Shown here piece by piece: positions 8,508-16,385 of a stretch of DNA of 64,000 bases (its first letter is position 1; every line of letters begins with the position of its first letter). Source of the stretch: JAGOQQ01 sp031973235 (GTDB lineage Bacteria; Patescibacteriota; Minisyncoccia; Phycocordibacterales; UBA9973); contig DALYDM010000001.1 of NCBI GenBank assembly GCA_031973235.1, positions 1-64,000 of the forward strand, in the 5' to 3' direction. Under the pieces are notes generated by a model, which made no database searches, was not told where the DNA came from, and worked only from the letters and a program-made list of their open reading frames with translations. The position numbers were made by a program, and so were the translations under genes.

Positions 8508-8798
8508 TTTGAAAAGTTTTACACTTTTCGCAATAAAAATTTTGGATTGCCTCTCCTTACAGTCGAGATATTCAATTTTTATACTTATCCGGGTAGGATT
8601 TTCCGATTACATCGGCAGGTACTTTTCCGCCTCGCTTCGTTCGTATGGAAAAGTCTTTCAAATCCTACACGAGAGACAAGCAGTTTGTGCTTAGTAGGAT
8701 TTGCCTCTCCTTACAGTCGAGATGCTCAATTTTTAGCAATCGCTTATACTACGCAAGCTCATTAAAAATTGGCACCTACGGTTCAAATCCTACCCGGC
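8508..8798. repeat. Tandem hairpin repeats beside tRNA-Tyr
   Basis: This gene-free stretch (8442-8829) is filled by repeats. A unit beginning GGATT(T)GCCTCTCCTTACAG and running to TCAATTTTTA occurs at 8544-8580 and 8697-8735. Two inverted repeats with the same ends follow: GTAGGATTT/AAATCCTAC (8593-8601/8660-8668, with inner ACTTTTCC/GGAAAAGT) and GTAGGATTTG/CAAATCCTAC (8694-8703/8784-8793, with inner CAATTTTTA/TAAAAATTG). GGTTCAAATCCTACCCGGC (8780-8798) equals the T-arm and acceptor of the neighbouring tRNA-Tyr, in inverted orientation. Short open frames here look like noise. Confidence 0.7.
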
Positions 8799-8824
8799 AA
8801 AAAATCCCCTTACGGGGATTTTTT
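8799..8824. terminator. Bidirectional terminator next to tRNA-Tyr
   Basis: AAAAAATCCCC-TTAC-GGGGATTTTTT is a symmetric hairpin with T-runs on both strands. It can end tRNA-Tyr (minus) and anything coming from the repeat region (plus). Confidence 0.85.
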
Positions 8825-8829
8825 ATATG

Positions 8830-8912
8830 TGCGCCGGGTAGGATTTGAACCTACGTAGGCCGAAGCCGACAGATTTACAGTCTGTTGTAATTGACCACTC
8901 TACCACCGACGC
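8830..8912 (-). tRNA. tRNA-Tyr (GTA)
   Basis: Acceptor GCGTCGG pairs with CCGGCGC. Anticodon GTA lies between CAGACT and AATCTG. There is a long variable arm as in bacterial tRNA-Tyr, T-arm GTAGG-TTCAAAT-CCTAC, and discriminator A. No CCA is encoded. Confidence 0.95.
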
Positions 8913-9005
8913 ATATTTGCACTTAATTAAAATAGCATTTTATAGGCTTTTTGTCCATAATATTTCCTTGCATTTTTAAACAAATTATAGTATTGTATAC
9001 CCACT

Positions 9006-9173
9006 ATGGGATCACAAGATAGACTTTTGAGACTTAAATGCGGAGTTTGCAAACAGGCAAATTATTACACAAGCAAGAACAAAAAGCTTGTTACAAAGAA
9101 GCTTGAATTCAAGAAGTTCTGTAAATTCTGTAAAAAAAGTACAAATCACAAAGAAGCAAAAATGACTGGATAA
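9006..9173 (+). CDS. rpmG: 50S ribosomal protein L33
   Basis: This 55-aa basic protein (MGSQDRLLRLKCGVCKQANY...) is a component of the large subunit near the E site. CGVC and CKFC give the two Cys pairs of the zinc-ribbon (C+) form of L33, and the segment YYTSKNKK is the family's conserved centre. Length is typical. It starts at ATG 9006 a few bases after an AT-rich -10-like region (TATAGT/GTATAC, about 8989-9000), with no Shine-Dalgarno. A terminator follows at 9222. Confidence 0.93.
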   Translation: MGSQDRLLRLKCGVCKQANYYTSKNKKLVTKKLEFKKFCKFCKKSTNHKEAKMTG

Positions 9174-9202
9174 TACCAGATTATTTCGTGAGATAAAGAT
9201 TT

Positions 9203-9214
9203 TTGCTATACTGA
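9203..9214 (+). promoter_or_regulatory. Possible promoter upstream of tRNA-Trp
   Basis: TTGCTATACT contains an extended -10 (TG-C-TATACT). It lies just before the rpmG terminator hairpin and about 145 nt before tRNA-Trp. Whether it starts a leader for tRNA-Trp or a short RNA cannot be decided. Confidence 0.35.
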
Positions 9215-9221
9215 AACTACA

Positions 9222-9251
9222 AAAAAGAAAAGGGATTCCTTTTTCTTTTTT
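9222..9251 (+). terminator. Terminator after rpmG
   Basis: AAAAGAAAAGG-GATT-CCTTTTTCTTTTT: an A/T-rich stem with a strong T-run. Confidence 0.7.
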
Positions 9252-9352
9252 GGTATATGTTCTTTCTTGTCCTAACACTTTAGATTAGGAAAGTGATCCC
9301 GCATAATTATTATTTTGCAGGGTATCGCGTCGTCCGCCTTTGTGGCGGAGAT

Positions 9353-9423
9353 GGGGGATTAGTTTAGTGGTAGAACGAAGGTCTCCAAAACCTTTGGTGA
9401 GGGTTCGATTCCTTCATCCCCCG
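9353..9423 (+). tRNA. tRNA-Trp (CCA)
   Basis: Acceptor GGGGGAT (9353-9359) pairs with ATCCCCC (9416-9422). Anticodon CCA is in GGTCTCCAAAACC, and the discriminator is G9423, as expected for tRNA-Trp. The T-loop is TTCGATT. Confidence 0.95.
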
Positions 9424-9424
9424 C

Positions 9425-9460
9425 AAATAGAAAAAGCTCCGAAAGGGCTTTTTCTATTTT
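9425..9460. terminator. Bidirectional terminator, tRNA-Trp / miaA
   Basis: AGAAAAAGC-TCCGAAAGG-GCTTTTTCT with flanking A and T runs. The miaA stop codon (TAG, 9454-9456) lies inside the stem, so miaA and tRNA-Trp share it. Confidence 0.85.
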
Positions 9461-10299
9461 ACCCACCGTATTTCCTTGTTCCTCTTAAACCATGTTCTCT
9501 GTCTTTTTGCATACTGCCAGATTTCCATCTCGAGAGTGTTGAGTATTTCTTCTTTTGAAATGTTACCTTGAAGAAAAAGTGAAATATGGCGATACTCGAG
9601 ACCGAGATCATTGAGACGCTTCCATGAAAGACCTTTTTTGTGAAGATTTTCTACTTCCTTGACCATGCCTTTTTTAAGACGCTTGATAAGTCGAACATGA
9701 ATTCGCTCCTTTAATGTTTCATCAGGAAAATCTAACCCAATCCATTCAATATCGTAGGGAGATTCTTTCTTAATCTTCGGTACTTTTCCAATCGTTTCAA
9801 TAATTTCAAGTGCTCGAACGAGTCGTACTTTGTTTTTACTATCAATACTTTCTGCTCTGTCTGTATCTTTTTCTTTTAATAATGTAAAGAGTTCTTCCGT
9901 AGATTTTTTCTCAAGTTGTGCACGAAGTAATTTGTTTGGTTGTACGGCAGGGAAATTCGATTCGTAGACAAGTGCATCAATATAGAATCCTGTTCCTCCA
10001 CAAATAATAGGAGTTTTACCTTTTTTAAAAATATTCGAAATAGCTTTCTTTCCGAGCTTTTGGAATTGCTCAACTGTGAAAACTTTTTTGGGTGATACAA
10101 CATCGAGTAAATGATGAGGGACACCTCTCATTTCTTTTTTTGTAATTTTTCCACTACCAATATCAAGTCCTCTGTAGACTTGCCGAGAATCAGCAGAAAT
10201 AATTTCGCCATTAATTTTCTTGGCAAGAGTTACCGCGTAGTCACTTTTGCCTGTGGCAGTCGGACCACAGACGACGATGAGTTTTGGTTTTGAGTTCAT
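9454..10299 (-). CDS. miaA: tRNA dimethylallyltransferase
   Basis: MiaA transfers a prenyl group from DMAPP to A37 of tRNAs reading UNN codons. The P-loop GPTATGKS (13-20), SADSRQVYRGLDIGSGK (substrate-binding Asp and Arg), GVPHHLLD and GGTGFYIDAL are all family signatures. At 281 aa it is slightly short. tRNA-Trp, tRNA-Tyr, tRNA-Cys and tRNA-Leu, all likely substrates, are encoded nearby. The promoter region has an extended -10 (TG-G-TATAAG) 8 nt before the ATG, so the transcript is probably leaderless. Confidence 0.95.
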   Translation of the reverse strand: MNSKPKLIVVCGPTATGKSDYAVTLAKKINGEIISADSRQVYRGLDIGSGKITKKEMRGVPHHLLDVVSPKKVFTVEQFQKLGKKAISNIFKKGKTPIICGGTGFYIDALVYESNFPAVQPNKLLRAQLEKKSTEELFTLLKEKDTDRAESIDSKNKVRLVRALEIIETIGKVPKIKKESPYDIEWIGLDFPDETLKERIHVRLIKRLKKGMVKEVENLHKKGLSWKRLNDLGLEYRHISLFLQGNISKEEILNTLEMEIWQYAKRQRTWFKRNKEIRWVK

Positions 10300-10379
10300 G
10301 TAGTTGACTTATACCACAAAATAAATGTTTTGGCATTTTTGAAAATATTGAAAATAAGTTGCGTGTATTTCCCTCGGGC

Positions 10380-10420
10380 ACAAATTAAAAATCCCACACA
10401 TTGTGGGATTTTTAATTTGT
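10380..10420. terminator. Terminator of tRNA-Leu (CAA)
   Basis: AAATTAAAAATCCCACA-CAT-TGTGGGATTTTTAATTT: a 17-bp perfect stem directly after the tRNA 3' end, symmetric in both directions. Confidence 0.85.
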
Positions 10421-10501
10421 GCCCGAGGTGGGAATCGAACCCACACCCCTTTCGAAACACGATTTTGAGTCGTGCGCGTCTACCAATTCCGCCACTCGGG
10501 C
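10420..10501 (-). tRNA. tRNA-Leu (CAA)
   Basis: Acceptor GCCCGAG/CTCGGGC, anticodon CAA in CACGACTCAAAATCGTG, long variable arm, T-arm GTGGG-TTCGATT-CCCAC and discriminator A. It is the second leucine tRNA in the window. Confidence 0.95.
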
Positions 10502-10588
10502 ATTTTCAAAAATATACTGGATATCCTTGATGTTTGTTATTTATACCACTTATTTATCCTATTTTCAATGCATTTTTATGTTTACTCA

Positions 10589-10723
10589 TTCTGTATTTTA
10601 TAATACAGAATCCTTTGTTTTTTTGCTTTGCATAAGTGTCCCCTTAAACATTGCGCAAGGGTGACGACCCGAGCATAGCAATTTTTCACCAGAAAAATAT
10701 GCGTGTTTATAAAACAAAGGATT
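10589..10723 (-). repeat. Palindromic element R1 (reverse orientation)
   Basis: Perfect 13-bp ends AATCCTTTGTTTT (10609-10621) and AAAACAAAGGATT (10711-10723) enclose a core. On the minus strand the core reads GCTATGCTCGGGTCGTCACC and then CTTGCGCAATGTT. An adjacent hairpin ATTCTGTATT/AATACAGAAT (10589-10611) belongs to it. The same layout occurs at 11808 and 20710 with different stems but the same core. Confidence 0.8.
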
Positions 10724-10755
10724 AAAAAAGAAAACTTAATTGATTAATTATCTTA

Positions 10756-10764
10756 TGTTAAAAT
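10756..10764 (+). promoter_or_regulatory. Leaderless promoter of parB
   Basis: Extended -10 TG-T-TAAAAT, with its last base 6 nt before the ATG at 10771. Confidence 0.65.
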
Positions 10765-10770
10765 ATACCC

Positions 10771-11775
10771 ATGTCCAACTTATACCAAAACTCAGTCTTC
10801 TTTATTGAAATTGACAAAATCAAACCAAACCCATTTCAGCCTCGAAGGGAATTCGAAGAGGCAAAATTGAAAGATTTGTCTGATTCGATTCGACAGTATG
10901 GAGTACTTCAGCCACTTGTTGTGTCTCGAGTTGAAGTAGAAAAGGAAGACGGAGGTATTGCAACCGAATACGAGCTTATTGCTGGAGAGCGACGTCTTCG
11001 AGCATCTAAACTTGCAGGATTGCGAGAAGTTCCAGCAATCATTCGAGTAGGTGACGACAACATGATGAAACTCGAACTCGCAATTATCGAAAACCTCCAA
11101 CGTGAAGATTTGAATCCTGTAGAGCGAGCACGTGCATTTCAAAAACTTGCAGATGAATTCAAGTTTACTCATGAGCAAATCGGACAAAAAATGGGGAAGA
11201 GTCGTGTGTTTGTTTCAAACACACTTCGAATTCTCATGCTTCCAGATGAAATTTTGAACGCGCTTTCAGCAGGAAAGATAAACGAAGGTCATACTCGTCC
11301 ACTCATGATGCTCCAAGATAGACCTGAAGAGCAAATGGTTCTTTTCAAAGAAATTTTGTATAAAAAAATTACTGTTCGAGAAGCAGAAAGAATGGCAAGA
11401 AAAATTGCTATTGAAAAAGTTCGAAAAGCAGAATTGCTCCCGGATCCAGAAATTCTTGAAATGGAAGAACTCTTTCAAGAAGCGCTTGGTACTCGTGTGC
11501 ATATTGAAAAAAATGAAAAGGGAGGACAGATTCTTATCGACTTCTTTTCTCCAGATGATCTCCGTACACTTCTAGATAGTCTCAACAAGTCTGGTGCGTC
11601 AATAAACAATCCAAATGCACTTTTGGAACGTCATGATGAAAAGGTAAAGGCGATGGCACCTGAAGAGACAGTGGTGAACACCGATGAGGTGGAAGCTCTG
11701 GATGATAGAAGTGAAGAAGAGAAAGATAAAGATGATGATACAGATTTGTATAATATAAAGAATTTTAGTTTGTAG
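10771..11775 (+). CDS. parB: Chromosome-partitioning protein ParB
   Basis: ParB binds parS centromere sites, slides on DNA as a CTP-dependent clamp and is moved by ParA. The N-terminal domain carries KIKPNPFQPRREF (about 15-27) and the CTP-binding GERRLRASK motif (about 72-80). IIENLQREDLNPVERARAF precedes the helix-turn-helix FTHEQIGQKMGKSRVFVSN. The tail after about 290 is very acidic (EEEKDKDDDTD), an unusual ending. No parA is adjacent and I saw no parS consensus palindrome in the window. Start chosen because a -10 box lies exactly 6 nt upstream. Confidence 0.93.
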   Translation: MSNLYQNSVFFIEIDKIKPNPFQPRREFEEAKLKDLSDSIRQYGVLQPLVVSRVEVEKEDGGIATEYELIAGERRLRASKLAGLREVPAIIRVGDDNMMKLELAIIENLQREDLNPVERARAFQKLADEFKFTHEQIGQKMGKSRVFVSNTLRILMLPDEILNALSAGKINEGHTRPLMMLQDRPEEQMVLFKEILYKKITVREAERMARKIAIEKVRKAELLPDPEILEMEELFQEALGTRVHIEKNEKGGQILIDFFSPDDLRTLLDSLNKSGASINNPNALLERHDEKVKAMAPEETVVNTDEVEALDDRSEEEKDKDDDTDLYNIKNFSL

Positions 11776-11807
11776 AAAAACATTTAATTTCTTTAATTTT
11801 TTATTTC

Positions 11808-11942
11808 AATCCTCCTCATTTGAGCTTTGCATAAGTGTTCCCTTAAACACGCATAAAATTCTGCTGAATTTTTGCTATGCTCGGCTCGTCAGCCTTGCGC
11901 AATGTTTCAGATGCGGAGGATTCTGGTTTTTGGAAACCAGAA
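11808..11942 (+). repeat. Palindromic element R2
   Basis: Ends AATCCTCCTCATTTGAG and ATGCGGAGGATT (to 11921) form an imperfect stem. The core holds GCTATGCTCGGCTCGTCAGC followed by CTTGCGCAATGTTT. Right after it comes the small hairpin TTCTGGTTT-TTGG-AAACCAGAA (11920-11942). The segment TTTGCATAAGTGT, then CCCTTAAACA, is shared with R1. Confidence 0.8.
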
Positions 11943-11952
11943 TAAATACTAA

Positions 11953-11980
11953 AAGAGCGGTGCCGGAAGGCGCCGCTCTT
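11953..11980. terminator. Terminator of the RelA/SpoT gene
   Basis: AAGAGCGGTGCC-GGAA-GGCGCCGCTCTT, a GC-rich stem. On the minus strand it is followed by TTTTAGTATTT. Just beyond it (11988-12018) the short repeat ACTAAAGACT occurs twice. Confidence 0.65.
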
Positions 11981-12025
11981 GTGAATCTACTAAAGACTAA
12001 CAACTAAAAACTAAAGACTGTCTTT

Positions 12026-13495
12026 CTATTTGAATCTCTTCAATATCGAATCAATGATTCCACCGTGTGCGTCGATATACTGACGTATATGCTTTCTAGC
12101 GAGAGTGGTTTTCGCATAGTCGAGCCACTTTGCACTTGGATGCTCGTTTTTCCCGGTAGTGATTTCTACGATGTCACCATTTTTAAGTTTTGTACCAAGC
12201 TTGGACATTTTTCCGTTGATTTTTGCAGATAGTGCTTTGTCACCAATTTCTGAGTGTACAGAGTACGCAAAATCAATCGGACTTGAGTCTTCTGGTAGGT
12301 CAATCACATCACCTTCAGGTGTGAATACGAATATTCGATTTTTTGTCACATCAAGCTTGAGACTTTCCTCAAAGCGTTCTTTGGTGATCCCATCGCCATC
12401 AAGTAGCTTGAATTGATTGACCCATTCAAATTTGTGAGGATTTTTTTCTTTTTGTTTTTCAGTCATTTCCTTATATGAAAAATGACTTGCGATACCGTAT
12501 TCTGCACGACCATGCATCTCTTCGGTGCGGATTTGAATTTCTGCAATTCCTCCATCACCTGTAAACACTGTAGTGTGAATACTTTGGTATCCATTTGTTT
12601 TTGGGAGTGCAATATAATCTTTGATACGGTTTGGAAGTGGACGCCAAATTGAATGGACTATTCCAAGTACTCGATAACATTCTTCTACGTCTTTCACAAT
12701 CACACGAAGTGCAACAATATCGTATATTTTCTCGATATCCATTTTGTAACGCTCAAGTTTCTTCCAGAGGCTGTATTTGTGCTTCATTCGAGCAGAAAGT
12801 TCAATCACATGAATGCTTTGTTTTAAGAGTTCTTCTTTGAGTTTCTGGTTTACAACATTTAAACTTGCTTCATATACCGGAACTTTGTCTTTTATTATTT
12901 CTTCAACTTTTGCGTATTCTTTTGGATATGCAAAAGGGAAGGCAGCATCTTCGAGTTCTCCTTTTAGTTTTCCAATTCCAAGTCTATTTGCAAGCGGTGC
13001 GTAGACCTCAATCGCTTCGATCGCAATACGCTTTTGTTTTTCTGGTTTGACATATTCAAGTGTGCGAAGATTGTGGAGTCTGTCTGCGAGTTTGATAATA
13101 AATACCCTGAAGTCTTCTGCGACCGCAAGAAAGAATTTTCGAAGAGATTCCACATGTCTTTCGCGTCCTTGGTATTTGAGTTTTCCGAGCTTTGTCACAC
13201 CGTTTACAAGAAAAAGGATATCTTTTCCAAATTCACGCTCGATATCTTCTCCGGTTACTTCAGTGTCCTCGATGGTGTCATGAAGGAGCCCGGCTGATAT
13301 TGTCGTGGCGTCCATACCAAAACGTGCAAGATTCTTTGCAGTTTCAAATACATGCAAAAAATATGGATCACCTGATGCGCGCTTTTGTCCTTCGTGTGCA
13401 TTCTTTGCGAAATCATATGCCTTTTGTATGAGTGCCTTATCGGCATCAGTTCTGGGTGTGCCGTTCATGAGTGTATATATTTCTTCGATATTCAT
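12026..13495 (-). CDS. RelA/SpoT-family (p)ppGpp synthetase/hydrolase
   Basis: This stringent-response enzyme has an N-terminal HD hydrolase domain (RASGDPYFLHV, LLHDTIEDTE, ADRLHNLRTLE), a synthetase domain (YDIVALRVIV, DYIALPKTNGYQSIHTTV) and a TGS domain (NRIFVFTPEGDVIDLPE). It ends near residue 489, without the helical, zinc-finger and ACT domains of the usual 700-aa proteins. Both catalytic centres look intact. I start at ATG 13495 because a minus-strand -10 box (TATACT) ends 6 nt upstream; nine residues of a longer frame would overlap that promoter. Confidence 0.93.
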   Translation of the reverse strand: MNIEEIYTLMNGTPRTDADKALIQKAYDFAKNAHEGQKRASGDPYFLHVFETAKNLARFGMDATTISAGLLHDTIEDTEVTGEDIEREFGKDILFLVNGVTKLGKLKYQGRERHVESLRKFFLAVAEDFRVFIIKLADRLHNLRTLEYVKPEKQKRIAIEAIEVYAPLANRLGIGKLKGELEDAAFPFAYPKEYAKVEEIIKDKVPVYEASLNVVNQKLKEELLKQSIHVIELSARMKHKYSLWKKLERYKMDIEKIYDIVALRVIVKDVEECYRVLGIVHSIWRPLPNRIKDYIALPKTNGYQSIHTTVFTGDGGIAEIQIRTEEMHGRAEYGIASHFSYKEMTEKQKEKNPHKFEWVNQFKLLDGDGITKERFEESLKLDVTKNRIFVFTPEGDVIDLPEDSSPIDFAYSVHSEIGDKALSAKINGKMSKLGTKLKNGDIVEITTGKNEHPSAKWLDYAKTTLARKHIRQYIDAHGGIIDSILKRFK

Positions 13496-13618
13496 GAATA
13501 TAGTATAAAGCCAAATGACCAAAGCTGAAAGTATTTAAGAAATATCGTATTTAAATGATATTTGACAAACCTCCATAGAAAAGTAGACTTTGATAAACCT
13601 TAAAATTGAACTGACATG

Positions 13619-13981
13619 ATGAATATTCTTGTAATTTACGACGACACTCAAAAAACACTTGATTGTTTCGATAATTTTAATCCTGATTTTGATTTTGCAT
13701 TATTGGAATGTAGTTTTGCTACTGCCGAACAATCCGCATTGGAATTGATAAGGAAAAATAATTTTGAACATATCATCATTGCAGGTCATACTATTGATTC
13801 TCAAGACTTGTCGGTCAATAATTTTGTCCCTTATAATTTCCTAAGTGTTCTAAAAGATAATGCATTATCGAATGCAAGTCTTCATCTTGTGTCACCAGAT
13901 GAAGACTTTCTGAGAAAAGGAGCATTCATTGCAGAAGCATTAGAGCTGGATATAAAAAAATATCGAATTCAAAGTATTTAG
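13619..13981 (+). CDS. Hypothetical protein, 120-121 aa
   Basis: I do not recognise this family. Strand-helix alternation (MNILVIYDD, FDFALLECSF, FEHIIIAGHTI, ASLHLVSPDEDF) suggests a small alpha/beta fold of receiver or Rossmann type, but the paired acidic residues and Lys of a true response regulator are not evident. A TTGACA (near 13561) with TAGACT 16 bp downstream gives a promoter. Two adjacent ATG codons (13616 and 13619) are possible starts. It is convergent with topA and shares its terminator. Confidence 0.6.
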   Translation: MNILVIYDDTQKTLDCFDNFNPDFDFALLECSFATAEQSALELIRKNNFEHIIIAGHTIDSQDLSVNNFVPYNFLSVLKDNALSNASLHLVSPDEDFLRKGAFIAEALELDIKKYRIQSI

Positions 13982-13982
13982 T

Positions 13983-14013
13983 AAAATGAGCACCATGTTG
14001 GTGCTCATTTTTT
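13983..14013. terminator. Bidirectional terminator, small gene / topA
   Basis: AATGAGCACC-ATGTT-GGTGCTCATTTTTT. The topA stop codon (TAA) lies in its T-run, and both convergent genes end here. Confidence 0.85.
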
Positions 14014-16234
14014 ACTTCATCTTATTTAGTTTATCTGGTCTATGATTTTGACATTTTGTGTTACTACATCTCTCCGGTATGGTTTTTGTGCCTTCCATCA
14101 TAAGACTTCCGCACATAGTACAAATGTTTCCGGTTGGCTTCGCCTTGATAGCATTTTTGCAATCAGGATAGTTTGAACACGAGTAGAATATTCCAAACCG
14201 TCCACGTCGTTCCATCATTTCTCCATTGTTACATGACGGGCATTTTACGCCAGTCATTTTCTTTTTCCTTTCTTCTTCGTCTTCTTTGATAAATTTACAT
14301 TTTGGATATCGAGAACAAGAAATAAATGATCCAAATCTTCCTTCACGTATTACGAGTTTTCCGCCGTGCTTTTCTCCGCACTCTGGACATGGTTCGCCGA
14401 TTTCCTTTGGGCCTTCCATGATTTTTCCGTCTATTGTCCGTGCGCCGGCACATTCTGGATAGGTGCTACAAGAGAGGAACTTTCCATTTTTTCCAAGCTT
14501 CACAATCATGTCCTTGCCACATGTTGGACATTTGAATTCGTCGGGTGCGTCACCAAGGTTTGTGATTTTATCTATTTTGTCTTTTGATTTAACATCTTTT
14601 GAAAATGGACCATAGAAATCTTTGAGGGTTTTTACATACTCTCGTTTTCCATCAGCGATATCATCTAGTTCATCTTCCATTTCAGCAGTGAATGTGTCAG
14701 AGATGTATTCCATAAAATTATTTTCAAGAAATGTCGATACGACATCACCTGTGTCTGTAGGGAAGAGTGTGCGACCTTCTTTGGTCACATATCCTCGGTC
14801 TTCAATGGTTCGCATGATAGACGCGTATGTAGACGGGCGTCCGATTCCTCGTGCTTCGAGTTCTTTCACCAATCCTGCTTCTGTGTATCGAGAAGGTGGT
14901 TGTGTTTCTTTCTCGAGACTTCCAAGTTCGAGTACTTTGAGTGCATCACCTTCATTTATTTCTGGTAGTTCTACGTCTTCACCTCGAGCATCAGAGTCTA
15001 CGAGTAGCCATCCTGGGAAAATCATTCGAGAGCCGTTTGTAGAAAATGCTGGGTACTCATTTTTATGTTTCCAGTTTTTTAGTGAGTCTTTTGTTGGAAG
15101 TGCAGAAATTTTGGTCTTCATCATTTTTGCATCAGACATTTGTGATGACACAGCACGCTCCCAAATAAGTTTGTAGAGTTTTTTCTGTTCATCTGTTGCT
15201 CCTACTGATTGCACATCAAAATGTGTAGGTCGAATTGCCTCGTGAGCTTCTTGGGCATTTTTTGATTTCGTTTTGTATGTATGTGCTTCGGCGTATTCTT
15301 TTCCATACTTTTTATTTACGAGTGCGAGAATTTGACTTACCGCGACTGCTGAGAGATTTGTCGAGTCGGTACGCATATAGGTGATATGTCCACCCTCATA
15401 AAGTTTTTGTGCTACTTGCATTGTTCTCGAAGGCGAAAAACCGAGTCGTGTACTTGCGACTTGTTGTAGAGTTGATGTGGTGAATGGTGCACGAGGTGAC
15501 CGCTTTTGTTCGCCAGTTTTTACTTCTACTACTTCCCATGGATTTTTCTTTCCAAATGAAATAACTTCATCGACAAAATCTTTATCGCGAGGTTCTTCGT
15601 TTGCAGTGAGTTTGATATCAATCTTTTTTGGAGTTTGAAACATTCCTTCAAGTACCCAATACTTTTCTGGAACAAACGCTCGGATTTCTCGTTCGCGTTC
15701 CATGATGATACGAAGTGCAGGAGACTGTACTCGTCCAGCAGAAAGACCGTATCGTACTTTTTTCCAAATAAGTCCAGAGAGATCGTATCCTACAAGTCTG
15801 TCGAGAACACGACGTGCTTCTTGTGCTTTGACGAGTTTGTCGTCTATATCACGAGGTGACTTGAGTGCTTCTTCTACGGCTTCTTTTGTGATTTCATGAA
15901 ATGTCACACGCTTGATTGGCGCTTTGATTTTTTTGTCTTCTTTGAGTAGTTGTGCAAGATGCCATGAAATAGCTTCTCCTTCGCGGTCGGGGTCAGTTGC
16001 AAGAAGGATTTCAGTTGCTTTGTGTCCGAGAGTTCGGAGTTCTTCTACTACTTTTTCTTTACCTTTTGAGATTTCATAGTGAGGGACAAATCCAGCTGGA
16101 ATATCAATTGCTTTTTTGTTGGATTTTGGCAAATCACGAACATGTCCGACTGATGCGCGGACAGTATATTTGCCATCGAGATATTTCTCGATGGTTTTTG
16201 CTTTTGATGGTGACTCGACGATGAGTAATTTCAT
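14012..16234 (-). CDS. topA: DNA topoisomerase I
   Basis: A type IA topoisomerase that relaxes negative supercoils. It begins with the TOPRIM motif MKLLIVESPSKAKTIEKYL, then ATDPDREGEAISWHL with the metal-binding acids, and the active-site tyrosine is in GGHITYMRTDSTNL. The C-terminal 170 residues contain four Cys4 zinc modules: three canonical (CPTCGK...CSTYPEC, CPECGE...CSRYPKC, CPSCNN...CSNYPDC) and a shorter last one (CTMCGS...CSNTKC). At 740 aa the size is normal. It forms a separate unit upstream of nothing but the shared terminator. Confidence 0.97.
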   Translation of the reverse strand: MKLLIVESPSKAKTIEKYLDGKYTVRASVGHVRDLPKSNKKAIDIPAGFVPHYEISKGKEKVVEELRTLGHKATEILLATDPDREGEAISWHLAQLLKEDKKIKAPIKRVTFHEITKEAVEEALKSPRDIDDKLVKAQEARRVLDRLVGYDLSGLIWKKVRYGLSAGRVQSPALRIIMEREREIRAFVPEKYWVLEGMFQTPKKIDIKLTANEEPRDKDFVDEVISFGKKNPWEVVEVKTGEQKRSPRAPFTTSTLQQVASTRLGFSPSRTMQVAQKLYEGGHITYMRTDSTNLSAVAVSQILALVNKKYGKEYAEAHTYKTKSKNAQEAHEAIRPTHFDVQSVGATDEQKKLYKLIWERAVSSQMSDAKMMKTKISALPTKDSLKNWKHKNEYPAFSTNGSRMIFPGWLLVDSDARGEDVELPEINEGDALKVLELGSLEKETQPPSRYTEAGLVKELEARGIGRPSTYASIMRTIEDRGYVTKEGRTLFPTDTGDVVSTFLENNFMEYISDTFTAEMEDELDDIADGKREYVKTLKDFYGPFSKDVKSKDKIDKITNLGDAPDEFKCPTCGKDMIVKLGKNGKFLSCSTYPECAGARTIDGKIMEGPKEIGEPCPECGEKHGGKLVIREGRFGSFISCSRYPKCKFIKEDEEERKKKMTGVKCPSCNNGEMMERRGRFGIFYSCSNYPDCKNAIKAKPTGNICTMCGSLMMEGTKTIPERCSNTKCQNHRPDKLNKMK

Positions 16235-16385
16235 GATAGTAAAAAGTAATAAATGATTAGGAAATAGTGAAATAAATTTATGGCACGTGTGTATTTACAG
16301 TACCATATCGAACTGCAAATAATATGTGAGTACTTGCAAGTAATACTATATATAGAATATTTTTGCAAATATCAGTTAAAGTTTA

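Noticed and set aside
8478..8848. Overlapping short frames in the repeat region
   Set aside because: They follow repeats and hairpins, end at different places and show no coding pattern.
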